Source: Bacillota bacterium
Lineage (GTDB): Bacteria; Bacillota; Clostridia; Lachnospirales; Anaerotignaceae
Reading direction: 5' to 3'
NCBI GenBank assembly: GCA_021768705.1
Contig: JAETUG010000001.1
Span: 150,127-214,126, forward strand
DNA length: 64,000 nt
The first letter of the stretch is position 1, and each line of letters starts with the position of its first letter. Positions 54,027 to 62,677 of this stretch are shown here, in pieces. The notes beneath the pieces are model-generated. The model saw only the letters and a list, made by a program, of their open reading frames with translations. It did not search any database and had not been told where the DNA came from. The translations under genes and the position numbers were made by a program.

Positions 54027-54644
54027 TTATATTTCACAAAAGGCTTTCAATATTTTCAAGCCCACCTCGCCGCTCTTTTCGGGGTGAAACTGGGTACCAT
54101 ATACGTTCCCATTTTCCACAGAAGCGGTCAACTCCGCGCCATATTCCGCTCTGGCAGTCACATTTGTGTCGCAGTCCACCCCAGCATAGGAATGTACGAA
54201 ATAAACACAGTCCCCTTCATTGATATATTGATAAAGCTTGCTCTTTTCTTTTTCCTTGGGGAAAATCAGTGCATTCCAGCCGATATGGGGCACCTTCAGC
54301 CCTTCTCCAATCATGGGGGCAATAGGCTTTACACTACCTTTGATGAGCCCCAAACCTTCATGCTCGCCATATTCATAGCTCTTTTCCAGCAACATCTGCA
54401 TTCCCAGACAAATGCCCAGAAGAGGTTTTCCCTTGGCTGCTTCTTCCAGTACGACCTTTTCCATGCCGCTTTGGCGCAGTTTTGCGATAGCATCCGCAAA
54501 GGCACCTACGCCGGGCAGGATAATACGGTCTGCCTTTCTGATCTCCTCGATATCCTTTGTCACCTTTGCCTCTGCTCCAATGAATTTTAAGGAGCTTTGC
54601 AAAGAAAATAAATTGCCTACGCCATAATCAATAATTGCGATCAT
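54027..54644 (-). CDS. hisH: Imidazole glycerol phosphate synthase glutaminase HisH
   Basis: 205 residues, class I glutaminase with IIDYGVGNLFSLQSSLKFIG, the nucleophile Cys in PLLGICLGMQMLLE and FHPEKSGEVGLKIL for His/Glu. The ATG overlaps the hisB stop as TGATG; a preceding GTG is less likely. Confidence 0.94.
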   Translation of the reverse strand: MIAIIDYGVGNLFSLQSSLKFIGAEAKVTKDIEEIRKADRIILPGVGAFADAIAKLRQSGMEKVVLEEAAKGKPLLGICLGMQMLLEKSYEYGEHEGLGLIKGSVKPIAPMIGEGLKVPHIGWNALIFPKEKEKSKLYQYINEGDCVYFVHSYAGVDCDTNVTARAEYGAELTASVENGNVYGTQFHPEKSGEVGLKILKAFCEI

Positions 54645-55231
54645 CACAGCACCCCCTTTGTGGAAGGAATCTCGTTTTGATAGGCTTCCTGCACAAAAAC
54701 AGCCTTTGCCAATGCACGGGCAACGGCCTTGAATGTCCCTTCAATGATATGGTGGGAATTTCTGCCCCGAAGCTGCAGGATATGCAGATTCATTTTGGCA
54801 TTCCGTGCAAAGGCGATGAAAAACTCCTCTACCAATTCTGTATCGAATGTGCCGACCTTTTCCGAAGGGATCTCCAAGTCGTATTCCAGATGGCTTCTGC
54901 CGCCAAAATCTACCGCCGCCAAAATCAGGGCTTCATCCATGGGCAGGGTAATATCGCCATAGCGGGTAATTCCTCTGCTGTCGCCCAAGGCTTCTGCAAA
55001 GGCCATCCCCAGACAGATACCGATATCCTCCACGGAATGATGGTCATCTACCTCGATATCGCCCTTACAAGTCACATCCAGATCAAAATGGCCATGCTTC
55101 GCAAACAATGTCAGCATATGATCCAAAAAGCCGACGCCTGTATTGACACTGCTTTCGCCGCTGCCATCCAAACAAAGGGACAGGCTGATGTCAGTTTCTG
55201 CTGTTTTCCGCTTGATCTCGCTGCTTCTCAT
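54644..55231 (-). CDS. hisB: Imidazoleglycerol-phosphate dehydratase HisB
   Basis: 195 residues, the monofunctional form. [57 protein letters not shown] are the manganese/substrate motifs. It lacks the N-terminal phosphatase found in enteric HisB, which explains the separate hisK. Confidence 0.95.
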   Translation of the reverse strand: MRSSEIKRKTAETDISLSLCLDGSGESSVNTGVGFLDHMLTLFAKHGHFDLDVTCKGDIEVDDHHSVEDIGICLGMAFAEALGDSRGITRYGDITLPMDEALILAAVDFGGRSHLEYDLEIPSEKVGTFDTELVEEFFIAFARNAKMNLHILQLRGRNSHHIIEGTFKAVARALAKAVFVQEAYQNEIPSTKGVL

Positions 55232-55232
55232 G

Positions 55233-56306
55233 TCATGCCCCTTTCTGTTCCTTTAAAATTTCTTCCAGTTTCTCAAGCAATACTTGCATCTGTTCCGGTG
55301 TGCCAATGGTAATTCTCACAAAATCCTCGATCTTGGCCTTGCCGAAATAGCGCACCAGAACGCCTCTTTTCTTTAATTCTTCATAAACCACTTTTCCACT
55401 TAAACTGTCACTCTTGGCAAAAATGAAGTTTGCCACAGAATCCAACACCGTAAATCCCATTTCTCTCAACTTCACTGTCGTCATTTCTCTGGTTTCCGCA
55501 ATTTTTTTGGCATTCTCTACATAATACCCATTGCTGTCCACAGCTGCTTCTCCTGCCGCCAGTGTCAGGCGGTTGATATTATAGGGATTGGTAGAATATT
55601 TGATCTTTTCCAGATCCGCAATGATAGCTTCATTGGCAAAAGCAAAGCCCAGTCTCGCCCCTGCCATAGAGCGGGATTTGGAAAAGGTCTGTACGACCAA
55701 CAGATTATCATATTTTTTAATAAAGTCCACACAGCTTGTACCGCCAAAATCTACATATGCTTCATCAATGACAACGATATGATCCGGATTCGTTTTTAAA
55801 ATCTGCTCAATCGCCGACAGAGAAATTTCCATACCCGTAGGGGCATTGGGATTGGCAATGACTACCATTCTGCCGATGCCGCAATAATCCCTGTAGTCTA
55901 CGCCGAAATCTGCTTTCAGGGGGATTTTTTTGCAATCCACATGGTACAAATCTGCGTAGACAGGATAAAATCCATAGCTGATCTCCGGAAATGCCACTCC
56001 CCGTTCTGCATCACAGAAAGCCATAAAAGCGAAATTCAGAATATCATCAGAACCATTGGATAGAAATACATTTTTTGCCTCCACACCATACAGTGCTGCT
56101 AGCTTTTCTTTCAGCCCCCTTCCTGTTGGATCAGGATACAGATTCAGCCGTTCCACCTCTCTTGCGGAAACTCTTTCCAATACCGCAGGAGAAGGCGGAT
56201 AAGGAGATTCATTCGTATTCAGTTTTACATACTGCTGATCTTGGGGCTGTTCCCCGGGTGTATATGCTTCCAGTCCCGCAAAACGCGGACTCATAAATCT
56301 ACTCAT
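55233..56306 (-). CDS. hisC: Histidinol-phosphate aminotransferase HisC
   Basis: 357 residues, PLP fold type [54 protein letters not shown] and the PLP lysine region [20 protein letters not shown] are present. It converts imidazole-acetol phosphate to histidinol phosphate. It overlaps the hisD stop (ATGA). Confidence 0.94.
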   Translation of the reverse strand: MSRFMSPRFAGLEAYTPGEQPQDQQYVKLNTNESPYPPSPAVLERVSAREVERLNLYPDPTGRGLKEKLAALYGVEAKNVFLSNGSDDILNFAFMAFCDAERGVAFPEISYGFYPVYADLYHVDCKKIPLKADFGVDYRDYCGIGRMVVIANPNAPTGMEISLSAIEQILKTNPDHIVVIDEAYVDFGGTSCVDFIKKYDNLLVVQTFSKSRSMAGARLGFAFANEAIIADLEKIKYSTNPYNINRLTLAAGEAAVDSNGYYVENAKKIAETREMTTVKLREMGFTVLDSVANFIFAKSDSLSGKVVYEELKKRGVLVRYFGKAKIEDFVRITIGTPEQMQVLLEKLEEILKEQKGA

Positions 56307-57586
56307 TTCACCACCCCTTTCTCTACTCGCACCAGAACAGAACGGGCATGAGCCTCCAGTCCTTCCCTTCTGGCAAAAAAACCGATCTTTTCCGCCTCTG
56401 CCGCCAATGCATCTTTTGTATAATAGGTAAAGGAAGATTTCTTGATAAAATCATCTACCCCCAACGGACTGGAAAATCTTGCTGTGCCGCTGGTGGGAAG
56501 GGTATGGTTGGGCCCTGCAAAATAATCCCCCAAAGCCTCCGGTGCGTTTCTGCCAAGGAAAATAGAACCGGCATGGCAAATATCCGCCAAATATTTGAAG
56601 GGGTCATCCACACAAACTTCCAGATGCTCGGGAGCAATCTCATTGGAAACGGCAATCGCCTGTTTGATATCTTCCACCAGAATGATCTTCCCATTGCGGT
56701 CGATAGATGCTCTGGCAATTTCCGCCCTTGGCAGAAGTGAAATCTGCCGTTCCAATTCCTCTGCCACAGCTTTTGCCAAGGCTTCGCTTTCTGTCACCAG
56801 CACTGCCGAAGCCATTTTGTCATGCTCTGCCTGAGACAGCAGATCAGCCGCCACAACAGCCGCATCGGAATTGCCATCGGCAATGACCAGAATCTCACTG
56901 GGGCCTGCGATCATATCAATGGAAACCTGCCCGAAGACCTGTTTCTTCGCTTCTGCCACAAAAGCGTTGCCGGGGCCAACAATCTTGTCCACACGGGGTA
57001 CGCTTTCTGTGCCGTAGGCCAAAGCGGCTACTGCCTGAGCACCGCCGATTTTGAAAATCCTGTCTACACCGGCGATTTCTGCCGCCGCAATCACATCGGG
57101 ATTCAGCTTGCCGCCCTTGGCAGGGGTCACCATGCAGACCTCCTTTACTCCGGCAATTTTCGCAGGAATACAATCCATCAGAACAGTAGAAGGATAGCTG
57201 GCTGTGCCACCGGGCACATACAGACCAACCCGCTCCAAGGGGATAATCTTCTGCCCCAAGGCAACACCTTCCCGTTCCGTCATCACAAAATCTGTCCGTT
57301 TCTGTTTTTCATGGAAAGCACGGATATGGGTCGCCGCTTCTTTCAGGATTTCTATAAATTCCGTATCCACCTCTGCCAGAGCCGCCGCCCGTTCCTCCGC
57401 AGAAACCTCCAGCACTTCCGCCGCTGCACCATCAAATTTTCTGGCATAGCGTTTCAAGGCCTCATCGCCATTTTTCCGTACATCGGCAATGATATCGGTA
57501 ACTACATCCGCAACCGTGGTCTTTTCCTTTTCTCTGGCAAATATTTCATCTATTTTAATATCTTTGTAAGCATAGGTCTGAATCAT
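56303..57586 (-). CDS. hisD: Histidinol dehydrogenase HisD
   Basis: 427 residues, with RVGLYVPGGTASYPSTVLMDC, IFKIGGAQAVAALAYGTESV, IAGPSEILVIADG and LSQAEHDKMASAVLVT, covering the zinc and NAD sites, and NHTLPTSGTARFSSPLGVDD. It makes histidine from histidinol in two NAD-dependent steps. It overlaps the GNAT gene stop (ATGA). Confidence 0.96.
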   Translation of the reverse strand: MIQTYAYKDIKIDEIFAREKEKTTVADVVTDIIADVRKNGDEALKRYARKFDGAAAEVLEVSAEERAAALAEVDTEFIEILKEAATHIRAFHEKQKRTDFVMTEREGVALGQKIIPLERVGLYVPGGTASYPSTVLMDCIPAKIAGVKEVCMVTPAKGGKLNPDVIAAAEIAGVDRIFKIGGAQAVAALAYGTESVPRVDKIVGPGNAFVAEAKKQVFGQVSIDMIAGPSEILVIADGNSDAAVVAADLLSQAEHDKMASAVLVTESEALAKAVAEELERQISLLPRAEIARASIDRNGKIILVEDIKQAIAVSNEIAPEHLEVCVDDPFKYLADICHAGSIFLGRNAPEALGDYFAGPNHTLPTSGTARFSSPLGVDDFIKKSSFTYYTKDALAAEAEKIGFFARREGLEAHARSVLVRVEKGVVK

Positions 57587-58098
57587 GCTTTCACCTCATT
57601 CAAATCCAGTTTCATATATATGGTTGTATCCAGTGGGCTGTCGTTATAGCTGGGAATTTCATAAAAACCCAATCCCTGATACAGCTTGAGGGCACTTTTT
57701 AAGAAGGGCAAAGTATCCAACAGCATAGCGGAATAGCCGATGCTTCTGGCATCCTTCAGGATCATATCCATTAGCTTTTCCCCTATCTTTTTGCCTCGAA
57801 AAGCAGGACGCACATACAGCCGTTTTAATTCGCACCGGGCTTCATCCAGCTTCCGCAACCCAATACAACCTGCTAGTTTTCCATCGTAATAGGCCAGATA
57901 CAATCTGCCCTCTGGCATACCATATTTCCATTCCAGATGTTCCAATTCCTGGTCGTAATTTTGGATATCCAGATATTCCCTGAAGGTACTGTCCCCTTCG
58001 ATAAGCATATCGGTATATTCCTTGAATAATTCGCCTATTTCCTCAGGGCGGTCATAGGCAGCTACCACCTGCAGTTTTTCCATAGATTCCCCCGTCAT
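57583..58098 (-). CDS. GNAT-family N-acetyltransferase within the his operon
   Basis: 171 residues. ELKRLYVRPAFRGKKIGEKL is the acetyl-CoA-binding motif A, and LKLYQGLGFYEIPSYNDSPL is motif B. It overlaps hisG on one side and hisD on the other by ATGA, so it is tightly co-translated with the pathway genes. The substrate is unknown; histidinol, histidine or an unrelated amine are all possible. The start may be the second Met (58083), which has GGGGGAA before it. Confidence 0.88.
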   Translation of the reverse strand: MTGESMEKLQVVAAYDRPEEIGELFKEYTDMLIEGDSTFREYLDIQNYDQELEHLEWKYGMPEGRLYLAYYDGKLAGCIGLRKLDEARCELKRLYVRPAFRGKKIGEKLMDMILKDARSIGYSAMLLDTLPFLKSALKLYQGLGFYEIPSYNDSPLDTTIYMKLDLNEVKA

Positions 58099-58745
58099 TC
58101 GTCTTTTTTCTCAATATTCTGAGCGATCAGATCGCACATTTCCTTGATTCTTTTGTTATTGAATTTATAGCTCGCTTTATTTGCAATAAATCTTGCACTG
58201 ATGGGAACCACCGTTTCGATGACCTCCAGATTGTTTTCCCGCAAGGTCGTCCCCGTTTCCACGATATCCACGATCACATCAGACATTTTCAAAATGGGAG
58301 CGATCTCGATAGAGCCATGCAGCTCGATAATATCGATTTCTCTGCTCTGTTTTCTGTAAAACTCTCTGGCGATATTGGGAAATTTTGTTGCAACCCGCAG
58401 GGTATGCTCGGAATCAGGTCTTTCCCCCTTGACCCCTGCCACTGCCATACGGCATTTGCCCATTCCAAGGTCTAACAATTCATATACGTCGGAGGACTGT
58501 TCCAGCAGGATATCCTTGCCGACCACGCCCACATCCGCAGCTCCACGTTCCACATAAACCGCCACATCGGAAGGCTTTACCCAGAAATATCTGACGCCGT
58601 TTTCTTCGTTTTCAAAAATCAGCTTTCTGCCGCCTTCGTGGATAGAGGGGCAGCCATAGCCGATCTTTTCAAAAATGTCATACGCTTTTTCGCCCAGTCT
58701 GCCCTTCGGCAGGGCAATGTTAATCCAATTCTGCAACGATCTCAA
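58095..58745 (-). CDS. hisG: ATP phosphoribosyltransferase catalytic subunit HisG (short form)
   Basis: 216 residues, the short HisG that needs HisZ. INIALPKGRLGEKAYDIFEK, ADVGVVGKDILLEQ, RVATKFPNIAREFY and DVIVDIVETGTTLRENNLEV are the PRPP and ATP motifs. It catalyses the first committed step and is normally histidine-inhibited. No ATG is available before the conserved ALPKGRL; the start is TTG at 58745 or at 58736, the latter being better spaced from GGGGG. Confidence 0.9.
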   Translation of the reverse strand: MRSLQNWINIALPKGRLGEKAYDIFEKIGYGCPSIHEGGRKLIFENEENGVRYFWVKPSDVAVYVERGAADVGVVGKDILLEQSSDVYELLDLGMGKCRMAVAGVKGERPDSEHTLRVATKFPNIAREFYRKQSREIDIIELHGSIEIAPILKMSDVIVDIVETGTTLRENNLEVIETVVPISARFIANKASYKFNNKRIKEMCDLIAQNIEKKDE

Positions 58746-59847
58746 GCCCCCTATCTTTCATGCAAAGCAGTTGTTTATATTTCACATTGCCTGTATTCTT
58801 CTTCTGCACCAAAACGCTCTGTCCATTATCGGTCAGCATCTGCGCCGCCTGTGCCAAAGCAGCAACGTCTGCGCCATCCTCATAAAGCAACAGCGTGTCT
58901 ACATCATATTCTCGTTCTGCGGAATCAAACCGCTCCAACAGATCAAGATAGACAGCAAAGCCAATGGCATCCGCGTCCTTTCCCAGCTTCCGCAGCAGGT
59001 TATCATATCTGCCGCCGCTCAAGATACTGCTGGGTACGCCGTTGATAAAGCCCTGGAAGATGATGCCTGTATAATAATCCATGTCGTTGACAATGGAAAA
59101 ATCCAGATTCACATTCTTTTCATTTCCGCCAATCTTCAGGCAGTGCAGGATATTTTCCAGTTCCTTTACAGCCTGTTCCATCTTTTCATTACAGCAAAGG
59201 GCTTTTGCCTTTTCCAGTGTTTCTTCCAAGCTGCCATAAAGGCTTGCCAATGCCTCCAACTTTTGGGTCATATCATCCGCCAACTTTGCTTCCTTACAGA
59301 TGGCACGAATGCCATGGGCGTTTTTTTCACTGATACAATCCAAAATCGCCTTTTGCTGTGCATAAGGAAGGCCAATCTCTTCCATCAGCCCCGCTACAAA
59401 GCCCATATGGGAAACATCCATGATGTATTCATCACTGATGGCTTTCAAGCTTTTTTGCGCCAGCAGGAGTACTTCCAATGTGGCATATGCATCCACCTCA
59501 CCGATATATTCCAGCCCCACCTGCATAATCTCTTTATACTCCCCGTCACCCTTTCTGGCACGGTATACGTTTTCGTTATAATATACTCTTTCAGAGACAT
59601 CTCTGCCGCCCTTGGTATTTTTTACGATAGACAAAGTCACATCTGGTTTTAATGCCAGCAGCTTGCCGTCCAAACCTGTGAATGTCAAAATCGTTTCGCT
59701 GTTTAAAAAGCTTCTGTTGTCTGCATAAAAGTCATATTCTTCAAATTTGCTCATTTTAAACTTCCGATAGCCATACTGCTCAAACAATGCCCGCAAGCTG
59801 AAGATGACCTGTTCTTCTTTTTTCAAAAGCATTTCTGCCTGTTTCAT
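58720..59847 (-). CDS. hisZ: ATP phosphoribosyltransferase regulatory subunit HisZ
   Basis: 375 residues, histidyl-tRNA synthetase paralogue without the tRNA-binding domain. LRALFEQYGYRKFKMSKFEE, LKPDVTLSIVKN, YYNENVYRARKGDGEYKEIM, DMDYYTGIIFQGFING, LSGGRYDNLLRKLG are present. It pairs with short HisG to form the regulated hetero-octamer. The start is MKQAEMLLKKEE after AGGAAGTGGG. First gene of the histidine operon. Confidence 0.92.
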   Translation of the reverse strand: MKQAEMLLKKEEQVIFSLRALFEQYGYRKFKMSKFEEYDFYADNRSFLNSETILTFTGLDGKLLALKPDVTLSIVKNTKGGRDVSERVYYNENVYRARKGDGEYKEIMQVGLEYIGEVDAYATLEVLLLAQKSLKAISDEYIMDVSHMGFVAGLMEEIGLPYAQQKAILDCISEKNAHGIRAICKEAKLADDMTQKLEALASLYGSLEETLEKAKALCCNEKMEQAVKELENILHCLKIGGNEKNVNLDFSIVNDMDYYTGIIFQGFINGVPSSILSGGRYDNLLRKLGKDADAIGFAVYLDLLERFDSAEREYDVDTLLLYEDGADVAALAQAAQMLTDNGQSVLVQKKNTGNVKYKQLLCMKDRGLEIVAELD

Positions 59848-59878
59848 ACGAATCCCACTTCCTTCCTGTCTTAGCATT

Positions 59879-59907
59879 ATATTATCTCACTCTTTCACTT
59901 TAGTCAA
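59879..59907 (-). promoter_or_regulatory. Promoter of the histidine operon
   Basis: Minus strand TTGACT (59907-59902), a 17-base spacer and TAATAT (59884-59879); an overlapping TATAAT three bases further on is also possible. Confidence 0.65.
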
Positions 59908-59922
59908 GTAGAACACTAAAGT
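59897..59922 (-). promoter_or_regulatory. Operator-like inverted repeat over the his promoter -35
   Basis: ACTTTAGT (59897-59904) and ACTAAAGT (59915-59922) form a perfect 8-bp inverted repeat with a 10-base spacer, spanning the -35 element. No T-box or leader peptide with His codons is seen, so a repressor, perhaps of the TrpR/YerC type, may regulate the operon. Confidence 0.5.
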
Positions 59923-60060
59923 AAATTTAGAAGAATTTTCCGAAACACTGTCCTGTCTTTTGTGCAATCTGTCAAAGACAGTTGTCTTCCCCCGTTGCAG
60001 CGTATCTTTTCTTGTGCTACTATAAAAGAAAATCCGTTAAAATTATGAGGAGAAACTATT

Positions 60061-60501
60061 TTGATCTATGAAGTCAAACACAATAAAAAGCAATATCTGC
60101 CCCTGCTCCTGCTGGCAGATGAACAAGAGAACATGATCGACCGCTACCTTGACAGAGGTACCCTGTATATTTGGAAAGAAAATGACATAAAAGCCGTATG
60201 TGTTATAACAGATGAAGGAAATAACACATTGGAGATCAAAAATCTTGCTGTGGCACCCACAGAACAGCGTCGGGGATATGGAAAAAAGCTCATCGAATTT
60301 GTGGCTGAAAATTATAAAGATACATTCTCCATCCTACAAGTGGGCACCGGAGACAGCCCCCTGACGATCCCCTTTTATGAAGCCTGTGGCTTTCATAAAT
60401 CCCACACTGTCAAAAACTTTTTCCTTGAAAATTATGATCATCCCATCATAGAAGGCGGCAAACAGCTGATCGATATGATCTATCTGCGGCGCAGACTTTA
60501 G
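60061..60501 (+). CDS. GNAT-family N-acetyltransferase
   Basis: 146 residues. IKNLAVAPTEQRRGYGKKLI is the acetyl-CoA motif, and TIPFYEACGFHKSHTVKNFF follows, as in YvbK-type proteins. The start is TTG eight bases after GGAG; no ATG fits. Single gene with its own terminator. Substrate unknown. Confidence 0.85.
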   Translation: MIYEVKHNKKQYLPLLLLADEQENMIDRYLDRGTLYIWKENDIKAVCVITDEGNNTLEIKNLAVAPTEQRRGYGKKLIEFVAENYKDTFSILQVGTGDSPLTIPFYEACGFHKSHTVKNFFLENYDHPIIEGGKQLIDMIYLRRRL

Positions 60502-60631
60502 CCGCTTTCTGCCGTTTCTCTTGCCTTACAATGGTGAGATTGCCCCAAAGAAAAAAACTCACAGAATCTGCATGAAATTCAATTCGGTCAAATCGGACGG
60601 TTAAAATAAGTATTGTGCTATAAATGCTATA

Positions 60632-60665
60632 AAAAAGGACATGATCTTATGATCATGTCCTTTTT
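60632..60665. terminator. Strong bidirectional terminator
   Basis: AAAAAGGACATGATC / GATCATGTCCTTTTT is a perfect 15-bp stem with loop TTAT, A-rich upstream and T-rich downstream. It serves the GNAT gene and the anti-sigma gene on the other strand. Confidence 0.92.
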
Positions 60666-60669
60666 CCTC

Positions 60670-61629
60670 TTAATCGGTAAATACTTGAATCTCCACGCTG
60701 CGGTATTCCTCTCCCTCTGCCAGCGTTCCTTTTTTCGTCCACTGCAGAGTCCCCAAACCTTCCAGCGTTTTCCCGAATGTTTCAAAGTTTTCCACCGGAA
60801 TCACAGCATAAATGCTGTTTTCCGCAGATGCCATTTCTTCATAGCCTTCCGCCGCAGTGATACCTTCCCGAATTGCAACCATTGCCACTTCCAAATCAGC
60901 TACCTGCAATGCTGCCGTGTCTGTCGCCGCCATTGGTGCTGCAGAACGTTCCAAAGAATATGGTTCTGCCATTTCATTTTCTGTAGCAGAAATCGTCATT
61001 GGCATTACCTCAATCGTTTTACTGTTTTCTGTTGAGATATCGGCTTTCATCTTACCTGCCACTTTATCAGAATCATCCTGCTCTGCTAAAGAGCTTTTTT
61101 TCTTTGCACCGGAAGCAGTTTTCTTCCCATTGTCTATCGTCTGGGAAATTCTCTCCTGCATTTCCACAGGCTGCTCCGCTGTCTCATCCATCGCACTTTC
61201 CTCTATGGCTTTCTCTACTTCGAAAGGTGCCTCTGTATCCGCAGTTGCTTCTATCCGGCGCACTGCATCATTCTGGCTCTGACGCATTTCCATCATACCA
61301 TTGATGCCGCCCGCTGCCACAACGACCAATGCCGCCGCTGCAATCATACTCAGTTGTTTCCACTTCGGCTGTTTTTTCTTCACCGGGAAAGGAACCACAT
61401 TATGCGCTGCTTCTGTACTCAGTTTCTGCATCAGTTCTTGGTGATATCCCTCCGGGAGTTCCTCCTCAGGAAGGCTTCGCAGGGATTCCATGATTTCTTT
61501 CTGCGCTTCTGCCTCTGCACAGCAATCGGCGCACTCTTCTAAATGCTGTTGGATTTTTGCAGTTTCTTCTTCATTCAATTCCTGCTCCAGATATGCCCAA
61601 AGTAACTCTCTGCAATCTTCACATCTCAT
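60670..61629 (-). CDS. Anti-sigma factor with zinc finger (zf-HC2)
   Basis: 319 residues. The N-terminal zinc finger is MRCEDCRELLWAYLEQEL with HLEECADCCAEAEAQ (H-x3-C-x2-C). A membrane segment follows (SMIAAAALVVVAAGGINGMM), then an extracellular part of about 200 residues rich in Ala, Glu, Thr and Ser. The C-terminal stretch may be a ligand-sensing domain. It overlaps the sigma gene by 4 bases. It would hold the sigma factor inactive until an envelope signal triggers release. Confidence 0.87.
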   Translation of the reverse strand: MRCEDCRELLWAYLEQELNEEETAKIQQHLEECADCCAEAEAQKEIMESLRSLPEEELPEGYHQELMQKLSTEAAHNVVPFPVKKKQPKWKQLSMIAAAALVVVAAGGINGMMEMRQSQNDAVRRIEATADTEAPFEVEKAIEESAMDETAEQPVEMQERISQTIDNGKKTASGAKKKSSLAEQDDSDKVAGKMKADISTENSKTIEVMPMTISATENEMAEPYSLERSAAPMAATDTAALQVADLEVAMVAIREGITAAEGYEEMASAENSIYAVIPVENFETFGKTLEGLGTLQWTKKGTLAEGEEYRSVEIQVFTD

Positions 61630-62249
61630 GGTCTTCCCTCCTTTCCTTTCTTATGACGAGACTTACCTTCATTTCGTTCCCTGATTTTCAAAATTTCATT
61701 TTTTAATTGATTTCTCGCCCTTGAAATACGAGATTTTACCGTGCCCATGGGCAAATCGACGATTTCAGCCACTTCTTCATAGCTCAGACCACGGATATCC
61801 CGCAGGATGACTGCTGCCTTATGTTCTTCCGACAAGGTATCCAATGCCTGCAAAAGCTCGCTTTTTCTCTCTTCCCGCAGCAGACTTTCCTCCGGTGTTT
61901 CCCCTTCATCGGCGATCTGACGCTGTATGCTGCCTTCTTCATTTTCCAATTCTTCCTCTAAGGAATAGCTCTGCTTGCCTTTTCTTTTTCGCATCTCATC
62001 GATACAGGTATTGGTCGTGATACGATAAAGCCAGGTGGAAAACATAGAACGCTCGTCAAAATTTTTCATATTTTTATATGCTTTCAGGAAAACCTCCTGA
62101 GAAATATCTTTTGCATCTTCGCTGTGGTTCATCATCCGCAATGCCACATTATAGACGATTTTTTCATGCCGTAGGATCAATTCCTCAAAAGCCTGCATAT
62201 TCCCTTGTTTGGCTTTTGCGATCAATTCCCTTTCCCTATGATCAGTCAT
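61626..62249 (-). CDS. ECF sigma-70 family RNA polymerase sigma factor
   Basis: 207 residues, SigW/RpoE type. Region 2 has IAKAKQGNMQAFEELILRHE, MMNHSEDAKDISQEVFLKAY and FSTWLYRITTNTCIDEMRKR. Region 4 has LSEEHKAAVILRDIRGLSYE, VDLPMGTVKSRISRARNQLK. Start MTDHRERELIAKAKQGN after GGAGGTGAACCG; longer in-frame starts exist upstream, including one ten bases after AAGGGG. It is co-transcribed with its anti-sigma factor. Confidence 0.92.
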   Translation of the reverse strand: MTDHRERELIAKAKQGNMQAFEELILRHEKIVYNVALRMMNHSEDAKDISQEVFLKAYKNMKNFDERSMFSTWLYRITTNTCIDEMRKRKGKQSYSLEEELENEEGSIQRQIADEGETPEESLLREERKSELLQALDTLSEEHKAAVILRDIRGLSYEEVAEIVDLPMGTVKSRISRARNQLKNEILKIRERNEGKSRHKKGKEGRP

Positions 62250-62271
62250 AGACGGTTCACCTCCGTAAGTT

Positions 62272-62290
62272 GCGTCCATTCGCGTCCATT
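62272..62290 (-). repeat. Tandem 9-bp repeat in the sigma-gene leader
   Basis: GCGTCCATT occurs at 62272-62280 and 62282-62290, between the conserved sigma start and a possible upstream start. It might be coding, if the longer start is used, or a leader element. Confidence 0.4.
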
Positions 62291-62366
62291 CCATTACAGT
62301 CATTCCCCTTAAATTCTGATATATATGAAAAAAAAGCGTTGAATCAAATTCAACGCTTTTTCTTTC

Positions 62367-62414
62367 AATCGAGGCGACAAGATTTGAACTTGCGACCTCT
62401 ACATCCCTAATGTA
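62367..62414. repeat. 48-bp direct repeat, copy 1 (inside tRNA-Pro)
   Basis: Identical to 62560-62607. It covers the 3' half of the tRNA-Pro gene from the anticodon arm through the discriminator base. Such tRNA 3'-end identity is the hallmark of att sites used by tyrosine integrases. Confidence 0.85.
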
Positions 62415-62442
62415 GCGCTCTACCAAGCTGAGCCACGCCTCG
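62369..62442 (-). tRNA. tRNA-Pro(AGG)
   Basis: The minus strand folds as a 74-base tRNA: acceptor CGAGGCG / CGCCTCG, D arm GCTC...GAGC with AGCTTGGTA loop, anticodon stem CTACA / TGTAG with loop TTAGGGA (anticodon AGG), and T arm GCAAG / CTTGT with TTCAAAT loop. The discriminator is A and CCA is not encoded. A34 is unusual for bacterial Pro tRNAs. It has its own promoter. Confidence 0.9.
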
Positions 62443-62474
62443 ACATTTTTCGCCTTTCATCCAACGACTTATTT

Positions 62475-62503
62475 ATATTAACACAGGATTGGTTTCCTGT
62501 CAA
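62475..62503 (-). promoter_or_regulatory. Promoter of the tRNA-Pro gene
   Basis: Minus strand TTGACA (62503-62498), a 17-base spacer and TAATAT (62480-62475). A 6-bp inverted repeat ACAGGA / TCCTGT lies in the promoter. Confidence 0.75.
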
Positions 62504-62559
62504 TTATTTTTTCATTTTTCTTCTACTTTTTTCAGACAAAGAAAAGATTTCTCAAAAAA

Positions 62560-62607
62560 AATCGAGGCGACAAGATTTGAACTTGCGACCTCTACATCCC
62601 TAATGTA
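62560..62607. repeat. 48-bp direct repeat, copy 2 (att junction of an integrated element)
   Basis: Second identical copy, without the 5' half of the tRNA. Beyond 62607 the sequence departs completely from tRNA. The start-proximal side (62443-62559) is chromosomal, so 62607/62608 marks one end of an integrated element extending past 64000. Confidence 0.8.
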
Positions 62608-62620
62608 AAGGAGTGATTTT

Positions 62621-62677
62621 ATGAATAAAAAAGCGAAGGTACGTTCGTATTTTGAACGGTTGGATAAAGCTTCATAG
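62621..62677 (+). CDS. Possible 18-residue peptide at the element edge
   Basis: ATG at 62621 follows AAAGGAGTGATTTT, a strong site, and reads MNKKAKVRSYFERLDKAS before TAG. It overlaps the start of the replication-protein gene in another frame. It may be a real leader peptide that couples translation into the next gene, a truncated gene, or chance. Confidence 0.35.
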   Translation: MNKKAKVRSYFERLDKAS

